Below, piece by piece: positions 55,904-63,640 of a DNA stretch of 64,000 bases (positions are counted from its first letter, which is position 1; each line of letters starts with the position of its first letter). The notes below the pieces were generated by a model. The model worked only from the letters and a program-made list of their open reading frames with translations, was not told the DNA's origin and made no database searches. The stretch spans positions 1 to 64,000 of the forward strand of contig NZ_QLMI01000004.1 of the NCBI RefSeq assembly GCF_003259835.1, written 5' to 3'. Made by a program: the position numbers and the translations under genes. This DNA is from Flavobacterium aquaticum (GTDB lineage Bacteria; Bacteroidota; Bacteroidia; Flavobacteriales; Flavobacteriaceae).

Positions 55904-56383
55904 ATGAAAAAAACAATTATTTTTATATTCCTTTTTGGAAATTTAGCATTTACAAACGCTCAAAACAAGCAAGATGAACCCATTTGGTGGAAATGGGAAA
56001 GAGAAGGCAAGTATTTAGAAGTAGTTAGTCATTTGCTTTATAAAATTGAGTCTGATTCTATCACAAACAAACACTCGGATTATCTTCATATCGCCAGAAC
56101 TTATGGATATTTAAATGATTATGAAAAAGCTATTTTCTATTTAAAAAAATCAATGATAGGTTTGGAAGAAAAAAATGACGAACAATTTTGGTGGTATTAC
56201 CAAGGAACTTTAGCTTTTTTTGAAAGAAATAAAGACAAACTGAAAGTTTATTTAGATAAACTAGAAAACAATCATTCGAACTACTACAAGAATAATTATC
56301 TAACTTTAAAATCGCTTCATGAGAATTTCGAAAAAGGGTATTTTGAAGCTTCTAGATGGAAAAACAATCAGAATAATAATTAA
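55904..56383 (+). CDS. Small exported TPR-like protein
   Basis: A 159-residue protein with signal peptide MKKTIIFIFLFGNLAFTNAQ. The mature part is helical and Trp/Tyr-rich: EPIWWKWEREGKYLEVVSHLLYKI, then HIARTYGYLNDYEKAIFYLKKSM (one TPR-like pair), EEKNDEQFWWYYQGTLAFFERNKDKLKVYLDKL (a second), ending GYFEASRWKNNQNNN. No family is recognised. It has its own promoter and lies inside the segment bounded by the inverted dispersed repeats. Confidence 0.7.
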   Translation: MKKTIIFIFLFGNLAFTNAQNKQDEPIWWKWEREGKYLEVVSHLLYKIESDSITNKHSDYLHIARTYGYLNDYEKAIFYLKKSMIGLEEKNDEQFWWYYQGTLAFFERNKDKLKVYLDKLENNHSNYYKNNYLTLKSLHENFEKGYFEASRWKNNQNNN

Positions 56384-56389
56384 AATACC

Positions 56390-56470
56390 GTCCCTACAGG
56401 ACTTCCTAATCGTTGGGTTTATTTTTTACCCATATTGCGTTCCTACGGAACTAAAAAAGTGAATACAACT
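56390..56470. repeat. Short palindromes of the dispersed repeat family
   Basis: CCGTCCCTACAGGAC and GCGTTCCTACGGAAC are two near-palindromes separated by GGGTTTATTTTTTACCC, itself an inverted repeat. They match the CCCTACGGGA core of the 53541 element. Confidence 0.55.
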
Positions 56471-56478
56471 GTTGTAAA

Positions 56479-56587
56479 ATGCCGTTAGGCATGAAATATA
56501 GGTAACTTAATGTAGTAGAGCTGATAAAAATCCCTTAGGGATGACATAAAAGAGATGCTTTCAGCATGACAAACTAAACGTTAAAAC
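56479..56587 (-). repeat. Dispersed REP-like repeat, inverted copy
   Basis: Read on the minus strand it runs: CGTTTAGTTTGTCATGCTG, AAAGCATCTCTTTTATGTCA, TCCCTAAGGGATTTTT and CATGCCTAACGGCAT, matching 53541-53653 with small differences (an ATCTC doubling is present only in the 53.5-kb copy). Confidence 0.75.
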
Positions 56588-56613
56588 TGAACACTGCGAC
56601 TGACCACTGAACA

Positions 56614-57387
56614 CTACAACTTCTTCGCTTCTTCCCAAAAAACATCCATTTCCGCCAAAGTCATATCCATTAAAGGTTTGCCTAATTCGGTGGCTTTGCT
56701 CTCTAAATATTGGAAACGTTTGATGAATTTTTTATTCGTGCGTTCTAAAGCGTCTTCTGGGTTTACTTTTAAGAATCGGGCGTAATTGATCATGGAAAAC
56801 AAAACATCGCCAAATTCGGCTTCTATTTTGTCTTGGTTGCCAGCTTTTACCTCAACTTGGAGTTCGTTTAGTTCTTCTTGTACTTTATCCCAAACTTGAT
56901 GCGGTTCTTCCCAATCAAATCCAACGCCTTTTACCTTATCTTGAATACGACTTGCTTTTACTAACGCAGGCAAACTTTTAGGCACACCTTCTAAAACCGA
57001 TTTTTTGCCTTCTTTCAGTTTTAGTTTTTCCCAATTTTGCTTTACTTCTTCTTCGTCAGCCACCACCACATCGCCATAAATATGCGGATGACGATCGATT
57101 AATTTATCACAAATGGAATTCGCTACATCAGCGATATCAAAATCATTGGTTTCGCTTCCAATTTTCGCATAAAAGACAATGTGCAACAATACATCACCCA
57201 ACTCCTTCTTGATTTCTTGCAAATCGTTATCTAAAATGGCGTCGCCTAATTCATAGGTTTCTTCAATCGTTAAATGACGTAAACTTTCAAGCGTTTGCTT
57301 TTTATCCCACGGACATTTTTCGCGTAAATCGTCCATGATATCTAAAAGTCGATTGAAAGCTTGTAGTTGTTGTTGACGTGTGTTCAT
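56614..57387 (-). CDS. mazG: Nucleoside triphosphate pyrophosphohydrolase MazG
   Basis: Hydrolyses NTPs and dNTPs to NMPs and pyrophosphate, cleaning the nucleotide pool or lowering (p)ppGpp effects. The 257-residue protein has two MazG domains: the first has the EExxE helix and ExxD in TIEETYELGDAILDN and EIKKELGDVLLHIVFYAKIG; the second has EELNELQVEVKAGNQDKIEAEFGDVLFSMINYARFL. KCPWDKKQTLESLRHL near the N-terminus is diagnostic. The start is ATG 57387. It is downstream of DUF5606, but a terminator and 147 bp of spacer lie between. Confidence 0.94.
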   Translation of the reverse strand: MNTRQQQLQAFNRLLDIMDDLREKCPWDKKQTLESLRHLTIEETYELGDAILDNDLQEIKKELGDVLLHIVFYAKIGSETNDFDIADVANSICDKLIDRHPHIYGDVVVADEEEVKQNWEKLKLKEGKKSVLEGVPKSLPALVKASRIQDKVKGVGFDWEEPHQVWDKVQEELNELQVEVKAGNQDKIEAEFGDVLFSMINYARFLKVNPEDALERTNKKFIKRFQYLESKATELGKPLMDMTLAEMDVFWEEAKKL

Positions 57388-57394
57388 GATTTTG

Positions 57395-57480
57395 TTTTTT
57401 GTTTCAAGTTTCAGGTTTCAAGTTTGAAATTGTTCTTGAAATTGAATTTGATTTTTGCACTTGTTCTTGCTTCTGTAAAA
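57395..57480. repeat. Dispersed word repeat TTTCAGGTTTCAAGTTTGAAATTG
   Basis: The spacer has GTTTCAAGTTTCAGGTTTCA, AGTTTGAAATTG, GAATTTGATTTTTGCACTTG and TTCTTGCTTCTGTAAA. The same modules occur at 7466-7520 and 50010-50055. Confidence 0.5.
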
Positions 57481-57483
57481 ATA

Positions 57484-57514
57484 AAAAATCCCACGTGGAA
57501 AACGCAGGATTTTA
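57484..57514 (-). terminator. Terminator after DUF5606
   Basis: Arms AAAATCC and GGATTTT with an inner CGT/ACG pairing. On the minus strand it is followed by T residues. Confidence 0.6.
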
Positions 57515-57534
57515 AAGTATAATTTTTCCAATGC

Positions 57535-57969
57535 TTATTCAGCAGCTGGAGTTTCTTCTTCTTGTTTGATTTCCTTAGATAACGCTTCTACAGAAACGAA
57601 ACCTTTAGGTTGTAACAAATTATACCAGTTTAAGATTTTTTTGATGTCAGAAGTATATACTCTGTCTTCGTCAAATTCTGGTAAAATTTCTCTGAAGTAG
57701 GCTTTTAATTTTGCATCGTCTTCTTTGTGAGACATGGCTAAACCGTCATTTTCTTTAGTAGCAATTGCTTTGAAAACCTCTGCTAAACGCACTTCTTCTG
57801 AATACGTATATACTGCAATTTCTGATAACAAACTTACGTTAGCTCTCATTCCAACAGTTATCTTTTTTCCGTCTAATAAAGATTCGGCAACAAATCCTGT
57901 ACGTGTTTGAATTTTTAATTCATATAAACCTGGTTTCCCAGAAATAGCTAATATTTTTTGAATGCTCAT
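57535..57969 (-). CDS. DUF5606 family protein
   Basis: A 144-residue soluble protein matching the Bacteroidetes DUF5606 family: IQKILAISGKPGLYELKIQTRTGFVAESLLDGKKITVG at the start, YTYSEEVRLAEVFKAI in the middle, LPEFDEDRVYTSDIKKILNWYNLL before an acidic tail. The N-terminal half looks like a small RNA- or protein-binding beta domain; the function is unknown. It lies between def and mazG on the same strand, an order I recall from other Flavobacteriaceae. It is 57 bp downstream of def. Confidence 0.85.
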   Translation of the reverse strand: MSIQKILAISGKPGLYELKIQTRTGFVAESLLDGKKITVGMRANVSLLSEIAVYTYSEEVRLAEVFKAIATKENDGLAMSHKEDDAKLKAYFREILPEFDEDRVYTSDIKKILNWYNLLQPKGFVSVEALSKEIKQEEETPAAE

Positions 57970-58026
57970 GTTTCTTACTTATTAAGGTTGGCAAATATCT
58001 AATCTTTATTTAAAAATGCAAAAATT

Positions 58027-58614
58027 TTAACGTCCTTTTTTGTTTACGTACTTCATTTTATAATCGGGTCTTGCTTTACCATCCATAATGTTTTGCAATT
58101 TTTTCCCAATTAACTTCTTTTTCAGCATCGACAAATGATCCGTAAATAAAATTCCTTCGATGTGATCGTACTCATGTTGGATAACGCGCGCAATTAAACC
58201 ATCATATACTTCTGTCTTCTTATTGAAATCTTCGTCCATGTATTCAATCGTAATCGTATCGTGACGAAAAACATCTTCACGCACATCTGGAATACTCAAA
58301 CAACCCTCGTTAAATCCCCAAATATCACCTTCTTCTTTAATGATTTTTGCATTAATGAAAGTCTTTTTGAACTCTTTCATTAAAGCCGCTTCTTCTTTAG
58401 AAACGTCATCACTATCGCTAAAAGGTTCGGTATCTACAATAAACAAGCGAATAGGTAACCCAACTTGTGGAGCAGCCAAACCAACACCATGCGCATGATA
58501 CATCGTTTCATACATATTAGCAATCGTCTCTTTTAGATTCGGATATTCAGGAGTAATGTCCTCTCCTACTTTACGTAAAACTGGTTCTCCGTATCCGTAT
58601 ATTGGTAAAATCAT
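58027..58614 (-). CDS. def: Peptide deformylase
   Basis: Removes the formyl group from the N-terminal Met of new proteins. The 195-residue enzyme has the three family motifs: GVGLAAPQVG (motif 1), EGCLSIP with the metal Cys (motif 2) and QHEYDHIEG with the two metal His and the catalytic Glu (motif 3). An insert of about 15 residues (SDSDDVSKEEAALMKEF) between motifs 1 and 2 is usual for Bacteroidetes. The start is ATG 58614, 20 bp after a TATTTTTG box. Confidence 0.96.
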   Translation of the reverse strand: MILPIYGYGEPVLRKVGEDITPEYPNLKETIANMYETMYHAHGVGLAAPQVGLPIRLFIVDTEPFSDSDDVSKEEAALMKEFKKTFINAKIIKEEGDIWGFNEGCLSIPDVREDVFRHDTITIEYMDEDFNKKTEVYDGLIARVIQHEYDHIEGILFTDHLSMLKKKLIGKKLQNIMDGKARPDYKMKYVNKKGR

Positions 58615-58633
58615 AATATTAAAATTGAGGGTA

Positions 58634-58641
58634 CAAAAATA
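58634..58641 (-). promoter_or_regulatory. -7 box TATTTTTG for def
   Basis: It matches TAnnTTTG on the minus strand and lies 20 bp before the def ATG. Confidence 0.5.
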
Positions 58642-58695
58642 GTAAAATATACAGACAATAAAACAGTTATAACAAATAAATAACAGATTTAAAAT

Positions 58696-58725
58696 AAGAT
58701 TTAAAATCTTTAAAATTAATTTTAA
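58696..58725. promoter_or_regulatory. Two adjacent palindromes upstream of the arginine operon
   Basis: AAGATTT-A-AAATCTT (58696-58710) and the perfect 16-bp TTAAAATTAATTTTAA (58710-58725) lie side by side, 46 bp upstream of the operon -7 box. They could be operators, but in sequence this AT-rich such palindromes also occur by chance. Confidence 0.25.
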
Positions 58726-58770
58726 AAAGATATTTTATCTTTATTTTGCAATTTAATAAATAATTTTATT

Positions 58771-58778
58771 TAGTTTTG
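58771..58778 (+). promoter_or_regulatory. -7 box TAGTTTTG for the arginine operon
   Basis: It matches TAnnTTTG and lies 17 bp before the first ATG at 58796. Confidence 0.55.
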
Positions 58779-58795
58779 CCGAAATTTTAAAAGAA

Positions 58796-59377
58796 ATGAC
58801 CCTTAAAATTGAGCAAACGAATTCTCAACATTTGATTTTCTGCGAAGCCATCATAGAAGAAATGGAACTTTCAGCAAAAGTGAGAGGAACAGGAATCGCA
58901 AAGCGTTCGATAGAATATTTAAGTAAAAAAATCATAGACGGAAACGGAATTATCGCCCTTACCGAAGAAAACGAATGGGCAGGATTTTGCTACATCGAAA
59001 CGTGGAGTCATGAAAAATTTGTAGCAAATTCCGGATTGATAGTAGCACCAAAATTCAGAAAACATGGACTGGCTCGTAAAATCAAACAAGACATATTTTC
59101 ATTGTCGCAAAATAAGTTTCCAAACGCAAAAATCTTTGGTCTAACTACAGGTTTAGCTGTGATGAAAATCAATAGTGAATTGGGCTACGAACCTGTAACC
59201 TATTCCGAGTTAACACAAGATGAAAACTTTTGGAACGGATGCAAAAGTTGTGTCAATTATGAAATTTTAATCGCAAAAGAAAAGAAAAACTGTTTGTGCA
59301 CTGCCATGTTGTACGAACCAAAAATAGCATTAATACCAAAAGATGAAAACCATGAAAAAAGTAGTTTTAGCTTATAG
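58796..59377 (+). CDS. GNAT acyltransferase at the head of the arginine operon (candidate N-acylglutamate synthase)
   Basis: A 193-residue GNAT protein. The acyl-CoA loop is GLIVAPKFRKHGLARKIKQDIF, and earlier strands are GIIALTEENEWAGFCYIETW. The C-terminal part is Cys-rich (NGCKSCVNYEI, KNCLCTAMLYEP). Its place as the first gene of argGCDF'B, with its 3' end overlapping argG, suggests that it makes the N-acylated glutamate that starts the pathway. Since the transcarbamylase looks N-succinylornithine-specific, the acyl donor may be succinyl-CoA. This is an inference from context. Confidence 0.7.
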   Translation: MTLKIEQTNSQHLIFCEAIIEEMELSAKVRGTGIAKRSIEYLSKKIIDGNGIIALTEENEWAGFCYIETWSHEKFVANSGLIVAPKFRKHGLARKIKQDIFSLSQNKFPNAKIFGLTTGLAVMKINSELGYEPVTYSELTQDENFWNGCKSCVNYEILIAKEKKNCLCTAMLYEPKIALIPKDENHEKSSFSL

Positions 59378-60551
59378 CGGAGGATTAGATACTTCGTTTT
59401 GTGCCGTTTATTTATCTAAAAAATTAGGATACGAAATTCATGCCGTAACTGTAAATACTGGTGGATTTTCATCTGAAGAAATAAATGATATTGAACAACG
59501 CGCTTTGACTCTTGGTGTACATTCTTACACGTGTATTGATGCTGTAAAAAGTTATTATGACACTTGTGTGAAATATTTGATTTATGGAAATGTATTAAAA
59601 AATAATATCTATCCGCTTTCTGTGAGTGCTGAAAGAACCATTCAAGCAAAATCTATTGCTGATTATGCTAAAAATATCAATGCAGATGCAGTGGCACATG
59701 GAAGTACTGGTGCTGGAAATGACCAAGTGCGATTTGATGTAATTTTCAACATTCTTTGTCCCAATATCGAAATTATTACGCCTATTAGAGATTTAAAACT
59801 TTCAAGAGAAGCCGAAATTGAATTCTTAAAAGAAAATCAAGTAGAAATGAATTTCGAAAAAGCAATGTATTCCGTGAACAAAGGACTTTGGGGAACTTCT
59901 GTTGGTGGAAAAGAAACCTTAACATCCAATCAATATTTACCAGAAACAGCTTTTCCATCGCAATTAGAAAAATCAGAAGCAGATAAAACGGAAGTGATTT
60001 TACATTTCAAAGAAGGAGAAATCTTCGGAATTAACGAGACCATTTTTACTCATCCAAGTGATGCTATTATGCATTTAGAACAGTTAGCAACTCCTTTCGC
60101 CATCGGAAGAGATATTCATGTGGGTGACACCATTGTCGGGATAAAAGGAAGAGTTGGTTTTGAAGCGGCTGCAGCTTTAATTATTTTAAAAGCACATCAT
60201 CTATTGGAAAAACACACGCTGTCGAAATTTCAATTGAACTTAAAAAGTCAATTAGCGGATTGGTACGGTAGCTGGTTACACGAAGGTTTGTTTTTAGATC
60301 CTGCTTTACGCGATATTGAAACTTTTTTTACCAACACACAAAAAACGGTCAATGGAAAAGTCATTGTAACGCTTTTACCCTATCGTTTTATCCTTAACGG
60401 AATTGATTCAGAGAACGATTTGATGGCATCTAAATTTGGAAGTTATGGTGAAATGAATTTGGGTTGGTCAGGTGAAGACGTAAAAGGATATTCAAAAATA
60501 ATTAGTAATTCGCTTACCATTTATCATCAGGTGAACGAAGGAAAAATTTAA
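59352..60551 (+). CDS. argG: Argininosuccinate synthase
   Basis: Joins citrulline and aspartate with ATP to argininosuccinate. The 399-residue protein has the pyrophosphate loop LAYSGGLDTSF, the family motif AHGSTGAGNDQVRFD, and GLWGTSVGGKETLTS near the substrate pocket. The start is set at ATG 59352 (MKKVVLAYSGG); an ATG 9 bp earlier (59343) would add three residues. Either way it overlaps the GNAT gene end by 26-35 bp. It is slightly shorter than the E. coli form but near the usual 400 residues. Confidence 0.95.
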   Translation: MKKVVLAYSGGLDTSFCAVYLSKKLGYEIHAVTVNTGGFSSEEINDIEQRALTLGVHSYTCIDAVKSYYDTCVKYLIYGNVLKNNIYPLSVSAERTIQAKSIADYAKNINADAVAHGSTGAGNDQVRFDVIFNILCPNIEIITPIRDLKLSREAEIEFLKENQVEMNFEKAMYSVNKGLWGTSVGGKETLTSNQYLPETAFPSQLEKSEADKTEVILHFKEGEIFGINETIFTHPSDAIMHLEQLATPFAIGRDIHVGDTIVGIKGRVGFEAAAALIILKAHHLLEKHTLSKFQLNLKSQLADWYGSWLHEGLFLDPALRDIETFFTNTQKTVNGKVIVTLLPYRFILNGIDSENDLMASKFGSYGEMNLGWSGEDVKGYSKIISNSLTIYHQVNEGKI

Positions 60552-60556
60552 ATCAA

Positions 60557-61531
60557 ATGGAATCAAAAATAAAAGTTGGGATAGTTGGAGCTGCAGGTTA
60601 TACCGGTGGCGAATTGATTCGTTTGCTCTTAAATCATCCAAAAACCGAAATAACTTTCGCATTAAGCAGAAGTCAAAATGGAAAAGCAATTAGTAGCATT
60701 CACACCGATTTAATTGGTGAAACAAATTTGATTTTCACCAACGAATATTTCAATACAATTGATGTTTTGTTTTTGTGTCTTCCGCATAAAGAAAGTAAAA
60801 TTTGGTTGCAAAATAACGAAGTGAATGAAACCATCAAAATCATCGATTTAGGAAATGATTTCAGAATTGACGGCGCATTTGAAAAAGGAAATTTTGTTTA
60901 CGGTTTACCCGAAATCAATAAGAAAACAATTGAACAGAGTAATTATGTTGCTAATCCAGGTTGTTTTGCTACGGCAATTCAACTGGCTTTGCTTCCATTG
61001 GCTAAAGCTAAAATTCTAAAAACAGTTTACACAACCGGAATTACAGGTTCAACTGGCGCTGGACAACAATTGCAAGACACTACACATTTTAGTTGGAGAG
61101 TTAATAATATTTCGGCTTACAAAACTTTACAACACCAACATGTGTCTGAAATCTGTAAAACACTAAATAGTTTAAATGAAGAAAAAGTAAACTTAGAATT
61201 TGTGCCTTGGCGTGGCGATTTTACTCGGGGAATTTTCACTAGTTCTACGATTGAAACAAAAATGAGTTTAGAAGAAATTCAAACACTTTATGAAGATTTT
61301 TACAGGAATAATCCATTTGTGTTTTTGTCTAAAACCAACATCGATTTGAAACAAGTGGTGAACACCAATAAATGTTTACTATTCATTGAAAAAGACGAAA
61401 ATCACGTGGTCATTCACTCAGTTATTGATAATTTAATAAAAGGCGCTTCCGGACAAGCCGTTCAAAATATGAATTTGATGTTTGGCTGGGAAGCAACGCT
61501 GGGATTAAAATTAAAAGCCTCAGCATTTTAA
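60557..61531 (+). CDS. argC: N-acetyl-gamma-glutamyl-phosphate reductase (N-acyl type)
   Basis: NADPH-dependent reductase of the third arginine step. The 324-residue protein has VGIVGAAGYTGGELIRLLLNHP (Rossmann loop) and the catalytic Cys in VANPGCFATAIQLAL, then GITGSTGAGQQLQ and HQHVSEI. Since the operon seems to use succinylated intermediates, the real substrate may be the N-succinyl form. It starts 5 bp after argG. Confidence 0.95.
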   Translation: MESKIKVGIVGAAGYTGGELIRLLLNHPKTEITFALSRSQNGKAISSIHTDLIGETNLIFTNEYFNTIDVLFLCLPHKESKIWLQNNEVNETIKIIDLGNDFRIDGAFEKGNFVYGLPEINKKTIEQSNYVANPGCFATAIQLALLPLAKAKILKTVYTTGITGSTGAGQQLQDTTHFSWRVNNISAYKTLQHQHVSEICKTLNSLNEEKVNLEFVPWRGDFTRGIFTSSTIETKMSLEEIQTLYEDFYRNNPFVFLSKTNIDLKQVVNTNKCLLFIEKDENHVVIHSVIDNLIKGASGQAVQNMNLMFGWEATLGLKLKASAF

Positions 61532-61541
61532 AAAGAAAAAA

Positions 61542-62678
61542 ATGAAATTATTTGATGTATATCCGTTATTTGACTTAAACTTCATTAAAGCAGAAGGAAG
61601 TTATTTGTGGAACGATAAAAACGAAAAATACTTAGATTTATATGGTGGTCATGCCGTGATTTCTATTGGTCATAGCCATCCAACTTATGTGCAAAAAGTT
61701 ACCGAGCAATTAGAGAATATCGGATTTTATTCCAATTCAGTAAAAATTCCAATCCAAGAAGAAGTTGCTGAAAAATTAGGTAAAATTAGTGGTTACGAAG
61801 ACTATTTACTCTTCATGTGTAACTCAGGTGCCGAAGCGAACGAAAACGCAATTAAACTAGCTTCATTTCACACACAAAAGAAGAAGAACATTTGCTTTAC
61901 CAAGGCTTTTCATGGAAGAACTGCGGCTGCTGTTGCGGCAACTGACAACAAAAGTATTATTGCACCAACGAATGAGTCGGACAATTTTATTTTTGTTCCT
62001 TTTAACAACACAACTTCGTTAGAGGAAGCATTTAAAAATCATGAAATTTCTTCTGTAATTATTGAAGGAATTCAAGGTGTGGGCGGTGTTCAAATTCCAG
62101 AAGTCGACTTCTTAGAGAAAATTAGAAGTTTATGTGATGAACATGAAGCAGTTTTCATTTGCGATGAAATTCAATCAGGTTATGGAAGAACGGGAAAGTT
62201 TTTTGCTCATCAACATGCTAATGTTAAAGCTGATATCATAACCATTGCAAAAGGAATGGGAAATGGTTTTCCTGTTGGTGGCGTTTTAATTTCGTCAAAA
62301 TTCCAAGCAAAACATGGTTTGTTGGGAACTACTTTCGGTGGTAACTATTTGGCTTGTTCCGCATCATTAGCTGTTTTGGAAACCATTGAAAAAGAAGATT
62401 TACTTCAAAACGCAACCGATTTAGGAAATTACTTGTTCGAAGCATTAAAAGATGATTCATTAATTCATGAAATCCGATATCAAGGTTTAATGTTTGGAAT
62501 TGAACTGAAAGTTTCTTGTGCACCATTGCGAAATAAACTACTGAGTGAATTCAATATACTAACCGGAAATGCTTCGTGCCCAAAAACATTGCGAATTCTT
62601 CCCGCTTTAAACATTACAAAAATCGAGTTAGATGCTTTTATTCATGCATTTAAAATCTTATCCAAATCCAATTTATAA
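61542..62678 (+). CDS. argD: Acetylornithine/succinylornithine aminotransferase
   Basis: PLP-dependent aminotransferase that makes N-acylornithine from the N-acylglutamate semialdehyde. The 378-residue protein has LFMCNSGAEANENAIKLASFHT, FTKAFHGRTAAAVAAT, VFICDEIQSGYGRTGKFFAHQ with the PLP Asp, and TIAKGMGNGFPVGGVL with the Schiff-base Lys. It starts 10 bp after argC and ends 2 bp before argF'. It is distinct from the ArgD-like enzyme at 48678. Confidence 0.94.
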   Translation: MKLFDVYPLFDLNFIKAEGSYLWNDKNEKYLDLYGGHAVISIGHSHPTYVQKVTEQLENIGFYSNSVKIPIQEEVAEKLGKISGYEDYLLFMCNSGAEANENAIKLASFHTQKKKNICFTKAFHGRTAAAVAATDNKSIIAPTNESDNFIFVPFNNTTSLEEAFKNHEISSVIIEGIQGVGGVQIPEVDFLEKIRSLCDEHEAVFICDEIQSGYGRTGKFFAHQHANVKADIITIAKGMGNGFPVGGVLISSKFQAKHGLLGTTFGGNYLACSASLAVLETIEKEDLLQNATDLGNYLFEALKDDSLIHEIRYQGLMFGIELKVSCAPLRNKLLSEFNILTGNASCPKTLRILPALNITKIELDAFIHAFKILSKSNL

Positions 62679-62680
62679 TC

Positions 62681-63640
62681 ATGAAACGTTTTTTTTCCGT
62701 AGACGATGTAGCTAACCTTGATGTTTTACTTCAAGAGGCAATCCACATAAAAAAAAATCCTTTGCAAAAAAGCGAATTAGGCAAGGGAAAAACATTAGGT
62801 TTAGTTTTCCTAAATTCAAGTTTAAGAACTAGATTAAGTACTCAAAAAGCAGCTCAAAACTTAGGTTTAAACACTATCATTTTAAACGCCAATCAAGAAG
62901 CTTGGACATGGGAATTTGAAGATGGCGCCATTATGAATGGTGGAACTGTAGAGCATATAAAAGATGCAGCTCAAGTCTTAAGTCAGTATTGCGATATCAT
63001 CGGCATTCGTTGTTTTGCAGGTTTAACAAATAAAGAAGAAGACACTTCTGAAAAGGTATTTTCGTTATTTGAAAAATATGCTTCGGTGCCGATTATTTCA
63101 TTGGAATCTGCAACATTACATCCATTACAAAGTTTAGCGGATTGCATAACTATTGAAGAGCAAAAACCAATCAATAAGAAACCAAAAGTAGTTTTGACAT
63201 GGGCGCCTCACATCAAATCGATTCCACATGCCGTTGGAAATTCCTTCGCTCAATGGATGAACAAAACAGATTGCGAATTTGTAATTACGCATCCAAAAGG
63301 ATATGAATTGGACCCAAAATTCACTCAAAATGCAACCATTGAATACAATCAAGAAGTAGCGCTACAAGATGCTGATTTTGTATATATAAAAAACTGGTCG
63401 TCATTTGAAAAATATGGAAAAATCCTAGAAACCGAGGAAGATTGGATGTTAACGAATGAGAAATTAAAAGTCACTAATAATGCTAAAATCATGCATTGTT
63501 TGCCCGTGCGAAGAAATGTAGAAGTAAGCGATGAAGTATTAGATAGCCCGAATTCTTTAATTTATCAGCAAGCCAATAATAGAACTTATGCCGCACAAAT
63601 TGTGCTTCAGAAAATACTAGAATCAAATGAAAACGCTTAA
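62681..63640 (+). CDS. argF': N-succinylornithine transcarbamylase (ArgF')
   Basis: Transfers a carbamoyl group to an N-acylated ornithine. The 319-residue protein has the carbamoyl-phosphate loop FLNSSLRTRLSTQKAAQNLG (the transcarbamylase STRT-like motif as SLRT), then NANQEAWTWEFEDG, DIIGIRCFAG, HPLQSLADC, and MHCLPVRRNVEVSDEVLD. The text round residue 90 is NGGTVEHIKD. By eye it aligns with the site that sets specificity: Glu92 in the Xanthomonas acetylornithine enzyme and Pro90 in the Bacteroides fragilis succinylornithine enzyme. Val there favours succinylornithine. It is 2 bp after argD. Confidence 0.88.
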   Translation: MKRFFSVDDVANLDVLLQEAIHIKKNPLQKSELGKGKTLGLVFLNSSLRTRLSTQKAAQNLGLNTIILNANQEAWTWEFEDGAIMNGGTVEHIKDAAQVLSQYCDIIGIRCFAGLTNKEEDTSEKVFSLFEKYASVPIISLESATLHPLQSLADCITIEEQKPINKKPKVVLTWAPHIKSIPHAVGNSFAQWMNKTDCEFVITHPKGYELDPKFTQNATIEYNQEVALQDADFVYIKNWSSFEKYGKILETEEDWMLTNEKLKVTNNAKIMHCLPVRRNVEVSDEVLDSPNSLIYQQANNRTYAAQIVLQKILESNENA

